From contig CANQCV010000008.1 of the NCBI GenBank assembly GCA_947591045.1, positions 1 to 53,727 on the forward strand: a stretch of DNA of 53,727 nucleotides. The letters run 5' to 3'. Source of the stretch: an uncultured Clostridia bacterium. GTDB lineage: Bacteria > Bacillota > Clostridia > TANB77 > CAG-508. Under the pieces are notes generated by a model. That model searched no databases. It was given only the letters and a program-made list of their open reading frames with translations, and was not told where the DNA came from. Shown piece by piece: positions 44,507 through 53,727 of the stretch. How positions within the stretch are numbered: position 1 is the stretch's first letter; every line of letters begins with the position of its first letter. The translations under genes were made by a program, and so were the position numbers.

Positions 44507-44941
44507 CTAAATCACCTCTGCCTTTCCGCCTAAAGCTTCTATTTTTTCTTTTGCTGCTTTAGTAAATCTTGCAGCTTTAACTGTTAATTTTTTATCTAAT
44601 TTTCCAGTAGCAAGTATTACGATTCCATCGTTTGCTTTGCTAATAATTCCATCATTAATTAAACTTTGAGCTGTTACTTCTTCTGAATTAGATTTATTTA
44701 ACATAGTTAATGTTATTTCTGTATAATTTTTAGAATTTATATTGTTAAATCCTCTTTTAGGTAATCTTCTATATAATGGAGTTTGACCACCTTCGAATCC
44801 TCTTCTTACTCCACCACCAGATCTTGCTTTTTGACCTTTATGACCTTTTCCAGAAGTTTTTCCTAAACCAGAACCAACTCCACGCCCAACTCTTGTTCTT
44901 TCTTTACCTTTTTGTGCTGGTTTTAATTCATCTAGTTTCAT
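44507..44941 (-). CDS. rplO: 50S ribosomal protein L15
   Basis: This 144-residue protein starts [20 protein letters not shown], with the Gly-rich [20 protein letters not shown]. In most bacteria rpmD (L30) lies just before it; here only 37 bases separate it from rpsE. Confidence 0.97.
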   Translation of the reverse strand: MKLDELKPAQKGKERTRVGRGVGSGLGKTSGKGHKGQKARSGGGVRRGFEGGQTPLYRRLPKRGFNNINSKNYTEITLTMLNKSNSEEVTAQSLINDGIISKANDGIVILATGKLDKKLTVKAARFTKAAKEKIEALGGKAEVI

Positions 44942-44978
44942 TTTTGTTACACCTCCTAATTTCTTATAGTTAAGTTTA

Positions 44979-45470
44979 TTACAATATTTCGTCTACACTT
45001 TTTCCTCTTTTTTTAGCAACTCTTTCTAATGTTTGCATAGATTTTAAACCTTCTATTGTAGCATAAACAACATTTCTAGGATTATTTGTTCCTATAACTT
45101 TTGTTCTAATATCTCTATATCCAGCAAGTTCTAGAACTGGTCTTACACTACCTCCTGCAATAACTCCAGTACCTTCTTCTGCTGGTTTTAATAATACATT
45201 TGCACTACCAAATTTTCCAACATATTCATGTGGTATTGTAGTTCCAACGATTGGAACTTCTACTAAGTTCTTTTTAGCCTCTTGAATTGCTTTTTTAATA
45301 GCATCTGGAACTTCTGCAGCTTTACCATTACCTACACCAACATGACCATTTTCGTCGCCAACAACAACTACTGCACTAAATCTAAAAGTTCTACCACCTT
45401 TTACAACCTTTGCAACTCTGTTAATTGCTACAACTTTTTCTTTTAATTCAGATGTGTTTTCTGATTGCAC
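44979..45470 (-). CDS. rpsE: 30S ribosomal protein S5
   Basis: This 163-residue protein has [39 protein letters not shown] and [20 protein letters not shown] of S5. It is followed directly by rplO, not by rpmD. Confidence 0.97.
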   Translation of the reverse strand: MQSENTSELKEKVVAINRVAKVVKGGRTFRFSAVVVVGDENGHVGVGNGKAAEVPDAIKKAIQEAKKNLVEVPIVGTTIPHEYVGKFGSANVLLKPAEEGTGVIAGGSVRPVLELAGYRDIRTKVIGTNNPRNVVYATIEGLKSMQTLERVAKKRGKSVDEIL

Positions 45471-45523
45471 TTTTATTTCCCTCCTTTTTAAGACAATACT
45501 TTTTTCACTGTCTATATCTTATT

Positions 45524-45883
45524 TTAAAAATCTAGTCCGCCTTCTCTTGCGGCATCAGCTAATTCTTTAACAACTCCGTGGTAAATATATCCACCTCTAT
45601 CAAAAACTACTGACTTAATATTTTTTTCTAAAGCTCTTTTTGCAATTAAAGCTCCTACTTCCTTTGCAGCCTCTTTATTTGAATGTTTTGTTTTTACTTC
45701 TTTATCCATTGTTGAGGCTTGTGCCAAAGTATTTCCTTTTATATCATCAATAATTTGTACCGATATGTTATTGTTACTTCTAAAAACGCATAATCTTGGA
45801 CATTTGTCGGTTCCAAAAACTTTTCTACGAACTCTTATATGTCTTCTTTGTCTTTCTGCTTTTCTATCTGTTTTTGTAATCAT
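45524..45883 (-). CDS. rplR: 50S ribosomal protein L18
   Basis: This 119-residue protein has [20 protein letters not shown] and [20 protein letters not shown] of L18, the 5S rRNA-binding protein. In standard order between rplF and rpsE. Confidence 0.97.
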   Translation of the reverse strand: MITKTDRKAERQRRHIRVRRKVFGTDKCPRLCVFRSNNNISVQIIDDIKGNTLAQASTMDKEVKTKHSNKEAAKEVGALIAKRALEKNIKSVVFDRGGYIYHGVVKELADAAREGGLDF

Positions 45884-45922
45884 TTTTTTCTCCTTTCTAA
45901 TCAGAGTAACAGCCCTGATTTA

Positions 45923-46462
45923 TTACTTCTTGCCAGCTTTACCTTCTTTGCGTCTAATATGCTCTTCTTGATATTTAATACCTTTACCTCTATATACTTC
46001 TGGTGGTCTCTTTGTTCTTACAACTGCTGCTGTTTGACCAACCAATTCTTTGTCAATTCCTCTAACTGTAATATGGTTAGCATCTGGTACATCAAAAGTA
46101 ATTCCAGCTGGTGGATCCATCTCAACTGTATGTGAGTAACCTAAGTTCATAACTAATTTATTACCTTTCTTTTGAGCTCTGTATCCAACACCATTTATTT
46201 CTAATTCTCTTTTATATTCATTAACAACACCTTCAATCATATTGTTAATTAAAGTTCTTGTTAAACCATGTAAACTTCTATTAAATGGTTCATCATCTGG
46301 TCTTTTTACTGTAACACTATTATTTTCTAGAACAACTTGCATATTTTTATGTAAGTCTCTTTCTAGTGTACCTTTTGGACCTTTTACTGTGATATGTTGT
46401 CCATCAATTGTAATTTCTACACCTTGTGGTACATTAATAGGCTTATTTCCTATTCTTGACAT
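45923..46462 (-). CDS. rplF: 50S ribosomal protein L6
   Basis: This 179-residue protein starts MSRIGNKPINVPQGVEITID. It has LHGLTRTLINNMIEGVVNEY and the C-terminal RPPEVYRGKGIKYQEEHIRR of L6. Confidence 0.97.
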   Translation of the reverse strand: MSRIGNKPINVPQGVEITIDGQHITVKGPKGTLERDLHKNMQVVLENNSVTVKRPDDEPFNRSLHGLTRTLINNMIEGVVNEYKRELEINGVGYRAQKKGNKLVMNLGYSHTVEMDPPAGITFDVPDANHITVRGIDKELVGQTAAVVRTKRPPEVYRGKGIKYQEEHIRRKEGKAGKK

Positions 46463-46516
46463 TTTTCTTTCACCTCTTTATTTTTATTTTTGTCTAGTTT
46501 AGAATATCGTTCTAAA

Positions 46517-46915
46517 TTACCATACATAAGCTAGAACTTCTCCTCCTAAACCCTCTGCTCTTGCTTCTTTATCTGTTTTGATTCCTTTTGATGTAGAAAT
46601 AAGTGCTATTCCTAAACCATTTAGAACCTTTGGTAACTCGTCTTTTGATGCATATACTCTTAAACCAGGTTTACTAATTCTCTTTAAGCCATCAATAACG
46701 CTTTTACCTTTTTCGTCATATTTTAAAGTAACTCTTATCATTCCTTGTTTAGAATCATCTATTTCTTCAAATGATGCAATATATCCCTCTTTAAAGAGAA
46801 TATTTGCAATTGATTTTTTCATATTTGATTTCGGTATATCAACTGTTTTGTGTTTTGAACTGTTTGCATTTCTTATTCTTGTTAGCATATCTGCTATTGG
46901 ATCAGTTGTATTCAA
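46517..46915 (-). CDS. rpsH: 30S ribosomal protein S8
   Basis: This 132-residue protein has [20 protein letters not shown] and the C-terminal [20 protein letters not shown] of S8. S8 regulates the spc operon in E. coli; no matching site was identified here. Confidence 0.97.
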   Translation of the reverse strand: MNTTDPIADMLTRIRNANSSKHKTVDIPKSNMKKSIANILFKEGYIASFEEIDDSKQGMIRVTLKYDEKGKSVIDGLKRISKPGLRVYASKDELPKVLNGLGIALISTSKGIKTDKEARAEGLGGEVLAYVW

Positions 46916-46961
46916 TTCGTTCTCCCTCCTTTATATTATCTATACTTTTATAAACTTAATT

Positions 46962-47147
46962 TTACCAGCTTGCTTTCTTAACTCCTGGAATTTCTCCCTT
47001 ATGAGCTAATTCTCTAAAACATACACGGCAAATTCCAAATTTTCTAATATATGCATGTGGTCTTCCGCATATTTTACATCTATTATATTGTCTTGTTTGA
47101 TATTTTTGTGGTCTTTGTTGTTTTACTTTTAAAGATTTTTTAGCCAT
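46962..47147 (-). CDS. rpsN: 30S ribosomal protein S14, zinc type
   Basis: This 61-residue protein has two CxxC pairs in [20 protein letters not shown], the zinc-dependent short form of S14. The C-terminus [12 protein letters not shown] is typical. Confidence 0.97.
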   Translation of the reverse strand: MAKKSLKVKQQRPQKYQTRQYNRCKICGRPHAYIRKFGICRVCFRELAHKGEIPGVKKASW

Positions 47148-47179
47148 CTTTTTCTCCTTTCTTATCAGTTCTTCTTTAT

Positions 47180-47719
47180 TTAATTCTTAAATGGCATGCC
47201 CAACAAACTTAACAACTCTTTTGCCTCTTCATCTGTCTTAGCTGTTGTTACGAATATAATATCCATACCTCTTATTTTATCAATTTTATCATATTCGATT
47301 TCTGGGAAGATTAATTGTTCTTTGATTCCCATTGAATAATTTCCTCTACCATCAAAAGAATTTACAGATACTCCTCTAAAATCTCTTACTCTTGGAAGAG
47401 CTACATTAAATAACTTGTATGCAAAATCATACATTTTATCTTTTCTTAATGTAACCTTACAACCCATGTTTATTCCTTCTCTTATTTTAAAAGCTGCTAT
47501 AGCTTTTTTTGCCTTTGTTATAATTGGTCTTTGACCTGTTATCATTGTAATATCATTCATGGCATTCTCTAATGATTTAGGATTATCTTTTGTATCACCT
47601 AAACCTATATTAATAACTATTTTTTCTAGTTTTGGAACTTCCATAACTGATTTATAATTGAACTTTTTAATTAATGCTGGTATAATCTCTTTTTCATATT
47701 GTTCTCTTAATATTTCCAT
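47180..47719 (-). CDS. rplE: 50S ribosomal protein L5
   Basis: This 179-residue protein has [40 protein letters not shown] and [20 protein letters not shown] of L5. Confidence 0.97.
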   Translation of the reverse strand: MEILREQYEKEIIPALIKKFNYKSVMEVPKLEKIVINIGLGDTKDNPKSLENAMNDITMITGQRPIITKAKKAIAAFKIREGINMGCKVTLRKDKMYDFAYKLFNVALPRVRDFRGVSVNSFDGRGNYSMGIKEQLIFPEIEYDKIDKIRGMDIIFVTTAKTDEEAKELLSLLGMPFKN

Positions 47720-47746
47720 AAGTCTAAATAGACCTCCTTTCTTCTA

Positions 47747-48055
47747 CTATTTTAACTTAGCACCACATCTCTTGCATACACGCACTTTTTCGTTCTTTTC
47801 TACTATATATCCTATTCTAGCAGGTTTACCGCATTTTGGACATAATACATTTACTTTACTGCTATGTATACTGCATTCAACTGGTATAATTCCGCCTTCT
47901 TCTCCTTGTTTTCTAGGTTTAACATGTTTTTTTCTAACATTAACACCTTTTACAATAATTTTTTCTGTTTTTGGTATTACTTCCAAAACTTCTCCAGTTT
48001 TACCCTTATCATTTCCAGATAAAACTTGAACTGTATCACCTTTTTTTATTTTCAT
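47747..48055 (-). CDS. rplX: 50S ribosomal protein L24
   Basis: This 102-residue protein has a KOW motif at the start (KKGDTVQVLSGNDKGKTGEV). The C-terminus has zinc-like CPKCG and CKRCGA pairs. Confidence 0.97.
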   Translation of the reverse strand: MKIKKGDTVQVLSGNDKGKTGEVLEVIPKTEKIIVKGVNVRKKHVKPRKQGEEGGIIPVECSIHSSKVNVLCPKCGKPARIGYIVEKNEKVRVCKRCGAKLK

Positions 48056-48108
48056 TTATTTTTCACCTCTTTTTAATTATCAAATTTGTGAACTAATATT
48101 TTCAAAAA

Positions 48109-48477
48109 TTATAGAACTTCTGGAGCAAGAGATAGAATCTTCATATAATCTTTTTCTCTTAATTCTCTTGCAACAGGACCAAATATACGAGTTCCTCTTG
48201 GTGTTCCGTCTTCTCTTATAATAACTGCTGCATTTTCATCAAATCTTACATAAGAACCGTCAGCTCTTCTTGTAGGCTTCTTTGTTCTTACAACAACAGC
48301 TTTTACAACATCACCTTTTTTTACAACGCCACCTGGTGTAGCTGTTTTAACAGAAGCAACTATAATATCACCAATTTTAGCGTATTTTCTATATGAACCA
48401 CCTAAACATCTGATACACATAATTTCTTTTGCACCTGTATTGTCTGCAACTTTTAAAATTGTTTGTTGTTGTACCAT
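48109..48477 (-). CDS. rplN: 50S ribosomal protein L14
   Basis: This 122-residue protein has [20 protein letters not shown] and [20 protein letters not shown] of L14. Confidence 0.97.
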   Translation of the reverse strand: MVQQQTILKVADNTGAKEIMCIRCLGGSYRKYAKIGDIIVASVKTATPGGVVKKGDVVKAVVVRTKKPTRRADGSYVRFDENAAVIIREDGTPRGTRIFGPVARELREKDYMKILSLAPEVL

Positions 48478-48521
48478 TTTAGATATTCCTCCTTTTTAGA
48501 TTATTTGTTTTCATATTATAT

Positions 48522-48785
48522 TTATTTAATTACTGCCTTTTCTAAGATTTCAACAACTCTCCATCTTTTATCTCTTGATAAAGGTCTTGTTTCCATTACT
48601 TTTACTTTATCACCGATTTGGCAAGCGTTTTCTTCATCATGAGCTTTTAACTTATATGTTCTTTTTTGAACTTTACCATAAGTTTTGTGCTTTTCACTAG
48701 TTTGAACAGATACAACTACTGTTTTGTCCATTTTGTTTGACGAAACTGTACCAATCATAACTTTGCGAAGATTTCTTTCTTCCAT
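48522..48785 (-). CDS. rpsQ: 30S ribosomal protein S17
   Basis: This 87-residue protein has [20 protein letters not shown] and [20 protein letters not shown] of S17. Confidence 0.97.
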   Translation of the reverse strand: MEERNLRKVMIGTVSSNKMDKTVVVSVQTSEKHKTYGKVQKRTYKLKAHDEENACQIGDKVKVMETRPLSRDKRWRVVEILEKAVIK

Positions 48786-48859
48786 TTCTTATTCTCCTTT
48801 CAATCTTCTAACGATAACATAAACCAACAGTATATGTTCTTCGCTTGATTTTGTCTAAA

Positions 48860-49063
48860 CTATTTACTCTCTTCTGCTAGTTTTCTTTCTGTTAATACTG
48901 TTTTTATTCTTGCTATATCTTTCTTCACTTCTTTTATTTTCATAGGATTATCTAGCCCATTTGTAGCTAAACTAAATCTTAATTTGAATAATTCAGATTT
49001 TAATTCTCCTAATTCTTTTTCTAAATCTGGTGAAGACATTTCTTTTATTTTATTTATCTTCAT
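48860..49063 (-). CDS. rpmC: 50S ribosomal protein L29
   Basis: This 67-residue helical protein has [20 protein letters not shown] and [16 protein letters not shown] of L29. It overlaps the end of rplP by 14 bases. Confidence 0.96.
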   Translation of the reverse strand: MKINKIKEMSSPDLEKELGELKSELFKLRFSLATNGLDNPMKIKEVKKDIARIKTVLTERKLAEESK

Positions 49064-49490
49064 CTAATTCACCACCCATTTCAGTTTTTGTTACAAATTT
49101 ACACTTAACAGATAGTTTATTTGCAGCTAATCTCAAAGCCTCTTTTGCAATAGCCTCATCAATTCCTGCTATTTCAAACATAACTCTTCCTGGTTTTACA
49201 TTTGCTACCCAAAATTCAACTGCACCTTTTCCTTTACCCATACGAGTTCCAATTGGCTTTCTTGTAATTGGTTTATCTGGAAATATTTTTATCCAAACTT
49301 TTCCACCTCTTTTAATATAACGCGTCATAGCAACACGGGCAGCCTCTATTTGGTTTGAAGTAATTTGACCAGCCTCTAATGATTGTAATCCATATTCTCC
49401 ATCTGTTACTCTATTTCCTCTTGTTGCTTTTCCTCTATTTCTACCTTTTTGTTGTTTTCTATATTTTGTTCTTGTTGGTATTAATGGCAT
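49050..49490 (-). CDS. rplP: 50S ribosomal protein L16
   Basis: This 146-residue protein has [40 protein letters not shown] and [20 protein letters not shown] of L16. The ATG overlaps the rpsC stop. Confidence 0.97.
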   Translation of the reverse strand: MPLIPTRTKYRKQQKGRNRGKATRGNRVTDGEYGLQSLEAGQITSNQIEAARVAMTRYIKRGGKVWIKIFPDKPITRKPIGTRMGKGKGAVEFWVANVKPGRVMFEIAGIDEAIAKEALRLAANKLSVKCKFVTKTEMGGELDEDK

Positions 49491-50152
49491 TATTTTTCTC
49501 CTCCTTCCACTGCTTTTTTCTTAGCTGGAAGAACTTCTCCTTTATATATCCAAACTTTTACACCGATTTTTCCATATGTTGTATCTGCCTCTGCAAATCC
49601 ATAATCAATATCAGCTCTTAAAGTTTGAAGTGGTATAGTACCTTCTTTATAGAATTCAGTTCTAGCCATATCAGCTCCACCTAATCTTCCAGATACTGAA
49701 GTTTTAATTCCTAAAGCACCTGATTTCATAGTTTTTTGCATACATTGTTTCATAGCTCTTCTAAAAGAAACTCTTTTCTCTAATTGACCAGCTATATTTT
49801 CTGCAACCAATTTTGCATCTAAATCAATATTTTTAACCTCAACGATATTTAAGTTAACTTCCTTATTAATCATTTTCTCTAATTCATTTTTTAAACTTTC
49901 AGCTAAGTTTCCACCTTTTCCAATAATAACTCCTGGTTTTGCTGCGTAAACATTAACTTTAACAAATTTAGCAGTTCTTTCAATCTCTATTTTAGAAATT
50001 CCTGCTGAATATAATTTTTTCTTAACATACACACGGATTTTATGATCTTCTACTAGGTAATCTCCAAAATCTTTTGAATCTGCATACCATTTTGAATCCC
50101 AATCTTTAATAATTCCAACTCTTAATCCATGTGGATCCATTTTTTGTCCCAT
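49490..50152 (-). CDS. rpsC: 30S ribosomal protein S3
   Basis: This 220-residue protein has [20 protein letters not shown], the KH motif [20 protein letters not shown] and [20 protein letters not shown] of S3. Confidence 0.97.
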   Translation of the reverse strand: MGQKMDPHGLRVGIIKDWDSKWYADSKDFGDYLVEDHKIRVYVKKKLYSAGISKIEIERTAKFVKVNVYAAKPGVIIGKGGNLAESLKNELEKMINKEVNLNIVEVKNIDLDAKLVAENIAGQLEKRVSFRRAMKQCMQKTMKSGALGIKTSVSGRLGGADMARTEFYKEGTIPLQTLRADIDYGFAEADTTYGKIGVKVWIYKGEVLPAKKKAVEGGEK

Positions 50153-50179
50153 TTTGTAAATGTCCTCCTTCCTTTCCTA

Positions 50180-50530
50180 TTAATCTCTCTCTTTTAATAC
50201 TATAGTCACATGACTTGTTCTTTTTCTAATTCTTACTGCACTACCTTTTGCTGCTGGTCTAATTCTTTTTAATGTTGGTCCTTGGTTAGCATAAATTTCG
50301 GCCACATATAATTTTTCATGAGCCATATGATGGTTGTTTTCAGCATTTGCGATTGCTGATTTTAACAATTTTTCTATAATTTCTGATGAAGCCTTTGGAG
50401 TATATTTTACAATTGCTAAAGCTTCGTCAATATCTTTTCCCTTAATTAAGTCTGCTACAATCTTCACTTTTCTACTTGAAATTCTAGCATATTTAAGAGT
50501 TGCTTCTGCCTTTGCTATTACCTCTTCCAT
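50180..50530 (-). CDS. rplV: 50S ribosomal protein L22
   Basis: This 116-residue protein has AEATLKYARISSRKVKIVAD and the loop GPTLKRIRPAAKGSAVRIRK of L22, followed by RTSHVTIVL. Confidence 0.97.
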   Translation of the reverse strand: MEEVIAKAEATLKYARISSRKVKIVADLIKGKDIDEALAIVKYTPKASSEIIEKLLKSAIANAENNHHMAHEKLYVAEIYANQGPTLKRIRPAAKGSAVRIRKRTSHVTIVLKERD

Positions 50531-50555
50531 TTTTCTCCTCCTATTCTTTTATTTA

Positions 50556-50834
50556 TTATTTTGTTGTTGTAGTTTTTTCTCCTGAATGTCCTTTAAATGT
50601 TCTTGTAGGCGCAAATTCACCTAATTTATGACCAATCATTTCTTCTGAAATATATACTGGTACATGTTTTCTACCATCATGAACAGCTATTGTATGTCCT
50701 ACCATTTGTGGATATATTGTAGAAGCTCTTGACCATGTCTTAATAACTTCTTTATTTCCACTTGCATTCATTGCTTCAATTCTCTTTAATAGTTCTGGTG
50801 CAATAAATGGTACTTTTTTGCTTGATCTTGACAT
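50556..50834 (-). CDS. rpsS: 30S ribosomal protein S19
   Basis: This 92-residue protein has [40 protein letters not shown] and [20 protein letters not shown] of S19. Confidence 0.97.
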   Translation of the reverse strand: MSRSSKKVPFIAPELLKRIEAMNASGNKEVIKTWSRASTIYPQMVGHTIAVHDGRKHVPVYISEEMIGHKLGEFAPTRTFKGHSGEKTTTTK

Positions 50835-50837
50835 GTT

Positions 50838-51665
50838 TTATTTCCTCCTCTTCACAATAAGTTTATCAGATTGCTTATTTTTCTTTCTTGTCTTATATCC
50901 TAATGCTGGTTTGCCCCAAGGTGTTAATGGTCCAGAATGTCCTACAGGTGCTTTACCTTCACCACCACCATGAGGGTGATCTACTGGGTTCATAACAGAA
51001 CCTCTAACTGTTGGTCTAATACCCATATGTCTTTTTCTACCAGCTTTTCCTAATTTAACATTTTCATGATCTTGATTTCCAACAGTTCCTATTGTTGCTT
51101 TGCATATAGCCATAACTAATCTCATTTCTCCTGATGGTAATCTTACATGAGCATATTTTCCTTCTTTTGCCATTAATTGTGCCTCTTGACCTGCTGCACG
51201 AACTGCTTTTCCACCTTGTCCTGGGTGTAATTCTATATTATGAATCATAGTACCTACTGGTATATTTTCAATTTTCATACAGTTTCCTGGTTTAATATCA
51301 GCTTTATCACTAGATATTACTTTGTCTCCATCTTTTAAGCCAACTGGAGCTAAAATATATGCTTTTTCTCCATCTTCATATTCGATTAAAGCTATATTTG
51401 CGCTTCTGTTTGGATCATATTCGATACCAACAACTGTAGCTTCCATATCAACTTTATTTCTCTTAAAATCTACTATTCTATATTTTTGTCTATTTCCTCC
51501 ACCTTGGTGTCTTACAGTAACTCTACCATAACTATTTCTTCCTGCATTTTTCTTTTTTGTTGCAAGTAATGTTTTTTCAGGTGTCTTTTTTGTTACTTCT
51601 TCAAATGTAGACACTGTCATATTTCTTCTTGATGGAGTATAGGCTTTGAAGTGTTTCATTCCCAT
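50838..51665 (-). CDS. rplB: 50S ribosomal protein L2
   Basis: This 275-residue protein has [20 protein letters not shown] and the catalytic-region [20 protein letters not shown] of L2. The 111-base spacer before it holds a small CTGCT/AGCAG hairpin and no ORF. Confidence 0.97.
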   Translation of the reverse strand: MGMKHFKAYTPSRRNMTVSTFEEVTKKTPEKTLLATKKKNAGRNSYGRVTVRHQGGGNRQKYRIVDFKRNKVDMEATVVGIEYDPNRSANIALIEYEDGEKAYILAPVGLKDGDKVISSDKADIKPGNCMKIENIPVGTMIHNIELHPGQGGKAVRAAGQEAQLMAKEGKYAHVRLPSGEMRLVMAICKATIGTVGNQDHENVKLGKAGRKRHMGIRPTVRGSVMNPVDHPHGGGEGKAPVGHSGPLTPWGKPALGYKTRKKNKQSDKLIVKRRK

Positions 51666-51776
51666 TTTAATATTCCTTTCTCATTCAAATTTTAACTTTA
51701 TTTACGGAATTTTTCCTGCTCCGCATAGCAGATATTCTTTATTTTCTGGGTTCTTTCCCAATATATTATTCTATTT

Positions 51777-52124
51777 CTAAGCTCCCATAAATTCATCAAT
51801 AGCTGTCTTATACTTCTTAGAAATCTTTGTTTCCTTTCCGCCTTTTGCCATATATGTCTTGTCTGAAACTTCTGTATCTATTGTAACAATAGCTTTTTTC
51901 CAATCAGAAGTTTTTCCTACATTTCTTCCTACTCTTTTTTCTTTTCCTCTTACAGTAATAGTATTTACATTTAATACTTTAACTTCGAAAAGTTTTTCTA
52001 CCGCATTTTTAATATCCACTTTTGTCGCTTTCTTATTTACTCTAAAAGTGTACTTTCCATTTTGTATTCCGTCACTACTTTTTTCAGTAACAACAGGACC
52101 TAGTATAATATCTTCTGCTACCAT
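51777..52124 (-). CDS. rplW: 50S ribosomal protein L23
   Basis: This 115-residue protein has [20 protein letters not shown] and [20 protein letters not shown] of L23. It starts where rplD ends. A large open frame on the opposite strand here is a shadow. Confidence 0.97.
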   Translation of the reverse strand: MVAEDIILGPVVTEKSSDGIQNGKYTFRVNKKATKVDIKNAVEKLFEVKVLNVNTITVRGKEKRVGRNVGKTSDWKKAIVTIDTEVSDKTYMAKGGKETKISKKYKTAIDEFMGA

Positions 52125-52748
52125 CTATGCGTACACCTCCTCTAATTTTTTAACAGTATCTAATGTAATTACAAGATTCTTGTATTTTAGTAAATCATAT
52201 ACATTAATTGTATTTACTAAAGTTGTTTTTACACCTTCAATATTTCTTGCTGATTTTTGCACTGTTTCATTTTTTTCTGGTAAAAGGATTAATGTTTTTC
52301 CTTCTACTTTTAAGTTTGTTAATACTTTTGCCATTTCTTTTGTCTTAATTTCTTTTAAAGGCATACTATCAACAACTACTAATTCATTTTCCAAAACTTT
52401 TGAACTTAAGCAAGATTTAATTGCTAATCTTTTCTCTTTTTTATTAACTTGGTATTTATATGAACGAGGTTTTGGTCCTAATGCAATACCACCTTTAATC
52501 CATTGTGGAGCTCTTATACTTCCTTGTCTTGCTCTACCTGTTCCTTTTTGTCTCCAAGGTTTTCTTCCACCGCCACTAACTTCTGCTCTTGTTTTGGTGC
52601 TTTGTGTACCTTGTCTTTGGTTTGCTAAAAAGTTGACCAAAACGCTATGTACAACAGCTTCATTTGGTTCAATTCCAAATATTTCTTCTTTTAAGTCAAC
52701 TGTGCTTACCTTTTTACCTTCTATATCGTATACATCTATTTTAGGCAT
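52125..52748 (-). CDS. rplD: 50S ribosomal protein L4
   Basis: This 207-residue protein has GGGRKPWRQKGTGRARQGSI and RSPQW-like RAPQWIKGGIALGPKPRSYK of L4. L4 autoregulates the S10 operon in E. coli. Confidence 0.97.
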   Translation of the reverse strand: MPKIDVYDIEGKKVSTVDLKEEIFGIEPNEAVVHSVLVNFLANQRQGTQSTKTRAEVSGGGRKPWRQKGTGRARQGSIRAPQWIKGGIALGPKPRSYKYQVNKKEKRLAIKSCLSSKVLENELVVVDSMPLKEIKTKEMAKVLTNLKVEGKTLILLPEKNETVQKSARNIEGVKTTLVNTINVYDLLKYKNLVITLDTVKKLEEVYA

Positions 52749-52766
52749 CTCGTTTCTCCTCCTTCT

Positions 52767-53399
52767 CTACTTTGATTTAACACTTGATTTTAATTTTAGT
52801 ATTGCACCTTTTGCTCCTGGTACACTACCTTTTACTAATATCACATTTTTGTCTAAATCTACTTTTACAACTTCTAAATTTAAAATTGTAACAGTTTGAA
52901 CACCCATGTGTCCAGGTAATTTTTTACCTTTAAAAACTCTTCCTGGTGTTGATGTAGGTCCCATTGAACCTGGTCTTCTATGATACATAGAACCATGTCC
53001 CATAGGTCCTCTTGATTGTCCATGACGCTTAATAACACCTTGGAATCCTTTACCTTTTGAAGTACCTTGGATATCAATTTTATCTCCTACTGCAAAAACA
53101 TCTGCCTTAAGCTCGTCTCCTACTTTTACTTCATCTACTGAATCTACTCTAAATTCTCTTAAATATTTTTTAGGTGTTAAATTTACCTTTGTATAATGTC
53201 CTTTTTCAGGTTTATTTATCTTTTTCTCTTTTACATCTCCGAATCCTAATTGAATTGCTGTATATCCGTCTGTTTCTTTAGTTTTAACTTGTGCTACTAC
53301 ACAAGGTCCAGCCTCAATAGCTGTTACAGGAATAACTTTTCCTGTTTCGTCAAAAATTTGTGTCATTCCGACTTTTCTTCCTATTAATCCTTTATTCAT
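52767..53399 (-). CDS. rplC: 50S ribosomal protein L3
   Basis: This 210-residue protein has [20 protein letters not shown] and [20 protein letters not shown], then HRRPGSMG of L3. Confidence 0.97.
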   Translation of the reverse strand: MNKGLIGRKVGMTQIFDETGKVIPVTAIEAGPCVVAQVKTKETDGYTAIQLGFGDVKEKKINKPEKGHYTKVNLTPKKYLREFRVDSVDEVKVGDELKADVFAVGDKIDIQGTSKGKGFQGVIKRHGQSRGPMGHGSMYHRRPGSMGPTSTPGRVFKGKKLPGHMGVQTVTILNLEVVKVDLDKNVILVKGSVPGAKGAILKLKSSVKSK

Positions 53400-53416
53400 T
53401 TTTCCTCCTACTATTG

Positions 53417-53457
53417 GCTGATATTTTGTATTACATCTGTTTTAATGTTATATCAGC
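53417..53457 (-). other. Hairpin in the rpsJ-rplC spacer
   Basis: GCTGATAT (53417-53424) pairs with ATATCAGC (53450-53457), just upstream of the rplC ribosome binding site. Function unknown. Confidence 0.5.
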
Positions 53458-53482
53458 ATTGGTATGATTTTATTTTTTTAAG

Positions 53483-53727
53483 TTATAGTTTTATTTCTAT
53501 ATCTACACCAGCTGGTAAATCTATTTTCATTAAGCTATCAACTGTTTTTTGTGTTGGATAAAGAATATCTATAACTCTTTTGTGTGTTCTCATTTCAAAT
53601 TGTTCTCTTGAATCTTTGTGTTTGTGTGGAGAACGCAAAATTGTTATAACTTCTTTTTGTGTTGGTAATGGAATAGGACCAGATACTTTTGCTCCTGTCT
53701 TTTTAGCAGTATCTACTATTTTTTCAG
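53483..53727 (-). CDS. rpsJ: 30S ribosomal protein S10 (N-terminus beyond the window)
   Basis: The last ~80 residues are visible: [40 protein letters not shown] and the end [12 protein letters not shown]10 is also NusE, the partner of NusB (6593). Confidence 0.97.
   Translation of the reverse strand, partial: EKIVDTAKKTGAKVSGPIPLPTQKEVITILRSPHKHKDSREQFEMRTHKRVIDILYPTQKTVDSLMKIDLPAGVDIEIKL

Noticed and set aside
51859..52899. 346-codon plus-strand open frame across rplD/rplC
   Set aside because: It is antisense to clear ribosomal protein genes and has no ribosome binding site or family resemblance.

Overview
The window is AT-rich (roughly 30% G+C by eye) and comes from a low-GC Firmicute, most probably an uncultured gut Clostridia lineage. 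Pointers are AGGAGG ribosome binding sites, an SleB-type spore-cortex hydrolase, Asp23/AmaP, RemA, a zinc-ribbon S14, cohesin and dockerin domains, and the Clostridia-style fab/acc order. No rRNA, tRNA, CRISPR array or complete transposon is visible.

Layout. At 0-2.5 kb lie a dockerin protein and an anchored cohesin protein, a divergent Cro/CI-type regulator with four palindromic operators covering the cohesin promoter, and sleB. At 2.5-15 kb a long minus-strand housekeeping run reads (5' to 3') membrane protein, yicC, remA, rpoZ, nucleotide-kinase-like protein, priA, def, fmt, asp23, amaP, DUF2273, nusB, xseA, a small anchored protein, xseB, a PAP2-like protein and fhs. At 15-18 kb a plus-strand cassette encodes a TasA/camelysin-like secreted protein, a SipW-type signal peptidase and a DUF5305 protein. 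At 18-31 kb are an MgtA-like P-type ATPase and a fatty-acid operon (acyl ligase, birA, fabD, fabG, fabF, accB, fabZ, accC, accD, accA, fabI). That operon lacks acpP at its usual site and is interrupted by a self-contained foreign-looking plus-strand gene. At 31-38 kb are cell-surface genes: a cadherin-like/SH3 membrane protein, a dockerin-bearing glucosaminidase, two small HTH regulators and a pilin-like LamG protein. From 38 kb to the end lies the S10-spc-alpha ribosomal superoperon (rpsJ to rplQ), without rpmD.

Main discovery. Five genes that should be intact (fhs, priA twice, accC, the MgtA-type ATPase and the pilin-LamG gene) are each broken by an apparent +1 frameshift. At every break the zero-frame codon is CGG. 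Skipping its C restores the protein, with a glycine (GGA or GGT) exactly where the family has glycine. A seventh CGG, at the end of the HTH gene at 1507, gives a sensible stop before the convergent gene when read the same way. I checked every CGG trinucleotide on the coding strands by eye. I found no in-frame CGG used as arginine in any native gene, and none at all in the ribosomal operon. The one other in-frame CGG is in the foreign-looking gene at 25028. The simplest reading is that CGG is not an arginine codon here: CGGN is decoded as glycine with a +1 shift, perhaps through an empty A site (no tRNA-Arg CCG) or a quadruplet-reading tRNA-Gly. I know of no description of such a system.

How the parts fit. 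The cohesin protein and dockerin-tailed cell-wall proteins suggest a small surface-scaffold system under local HTH control. The fab operon starts with an acyl-activating enzyme and lacks fabH and acpP, so those functions must be elsewhere. Several spacers in the ribosomal operon hold large RNA hairpins, and a consensus internal promoter precedes infA.
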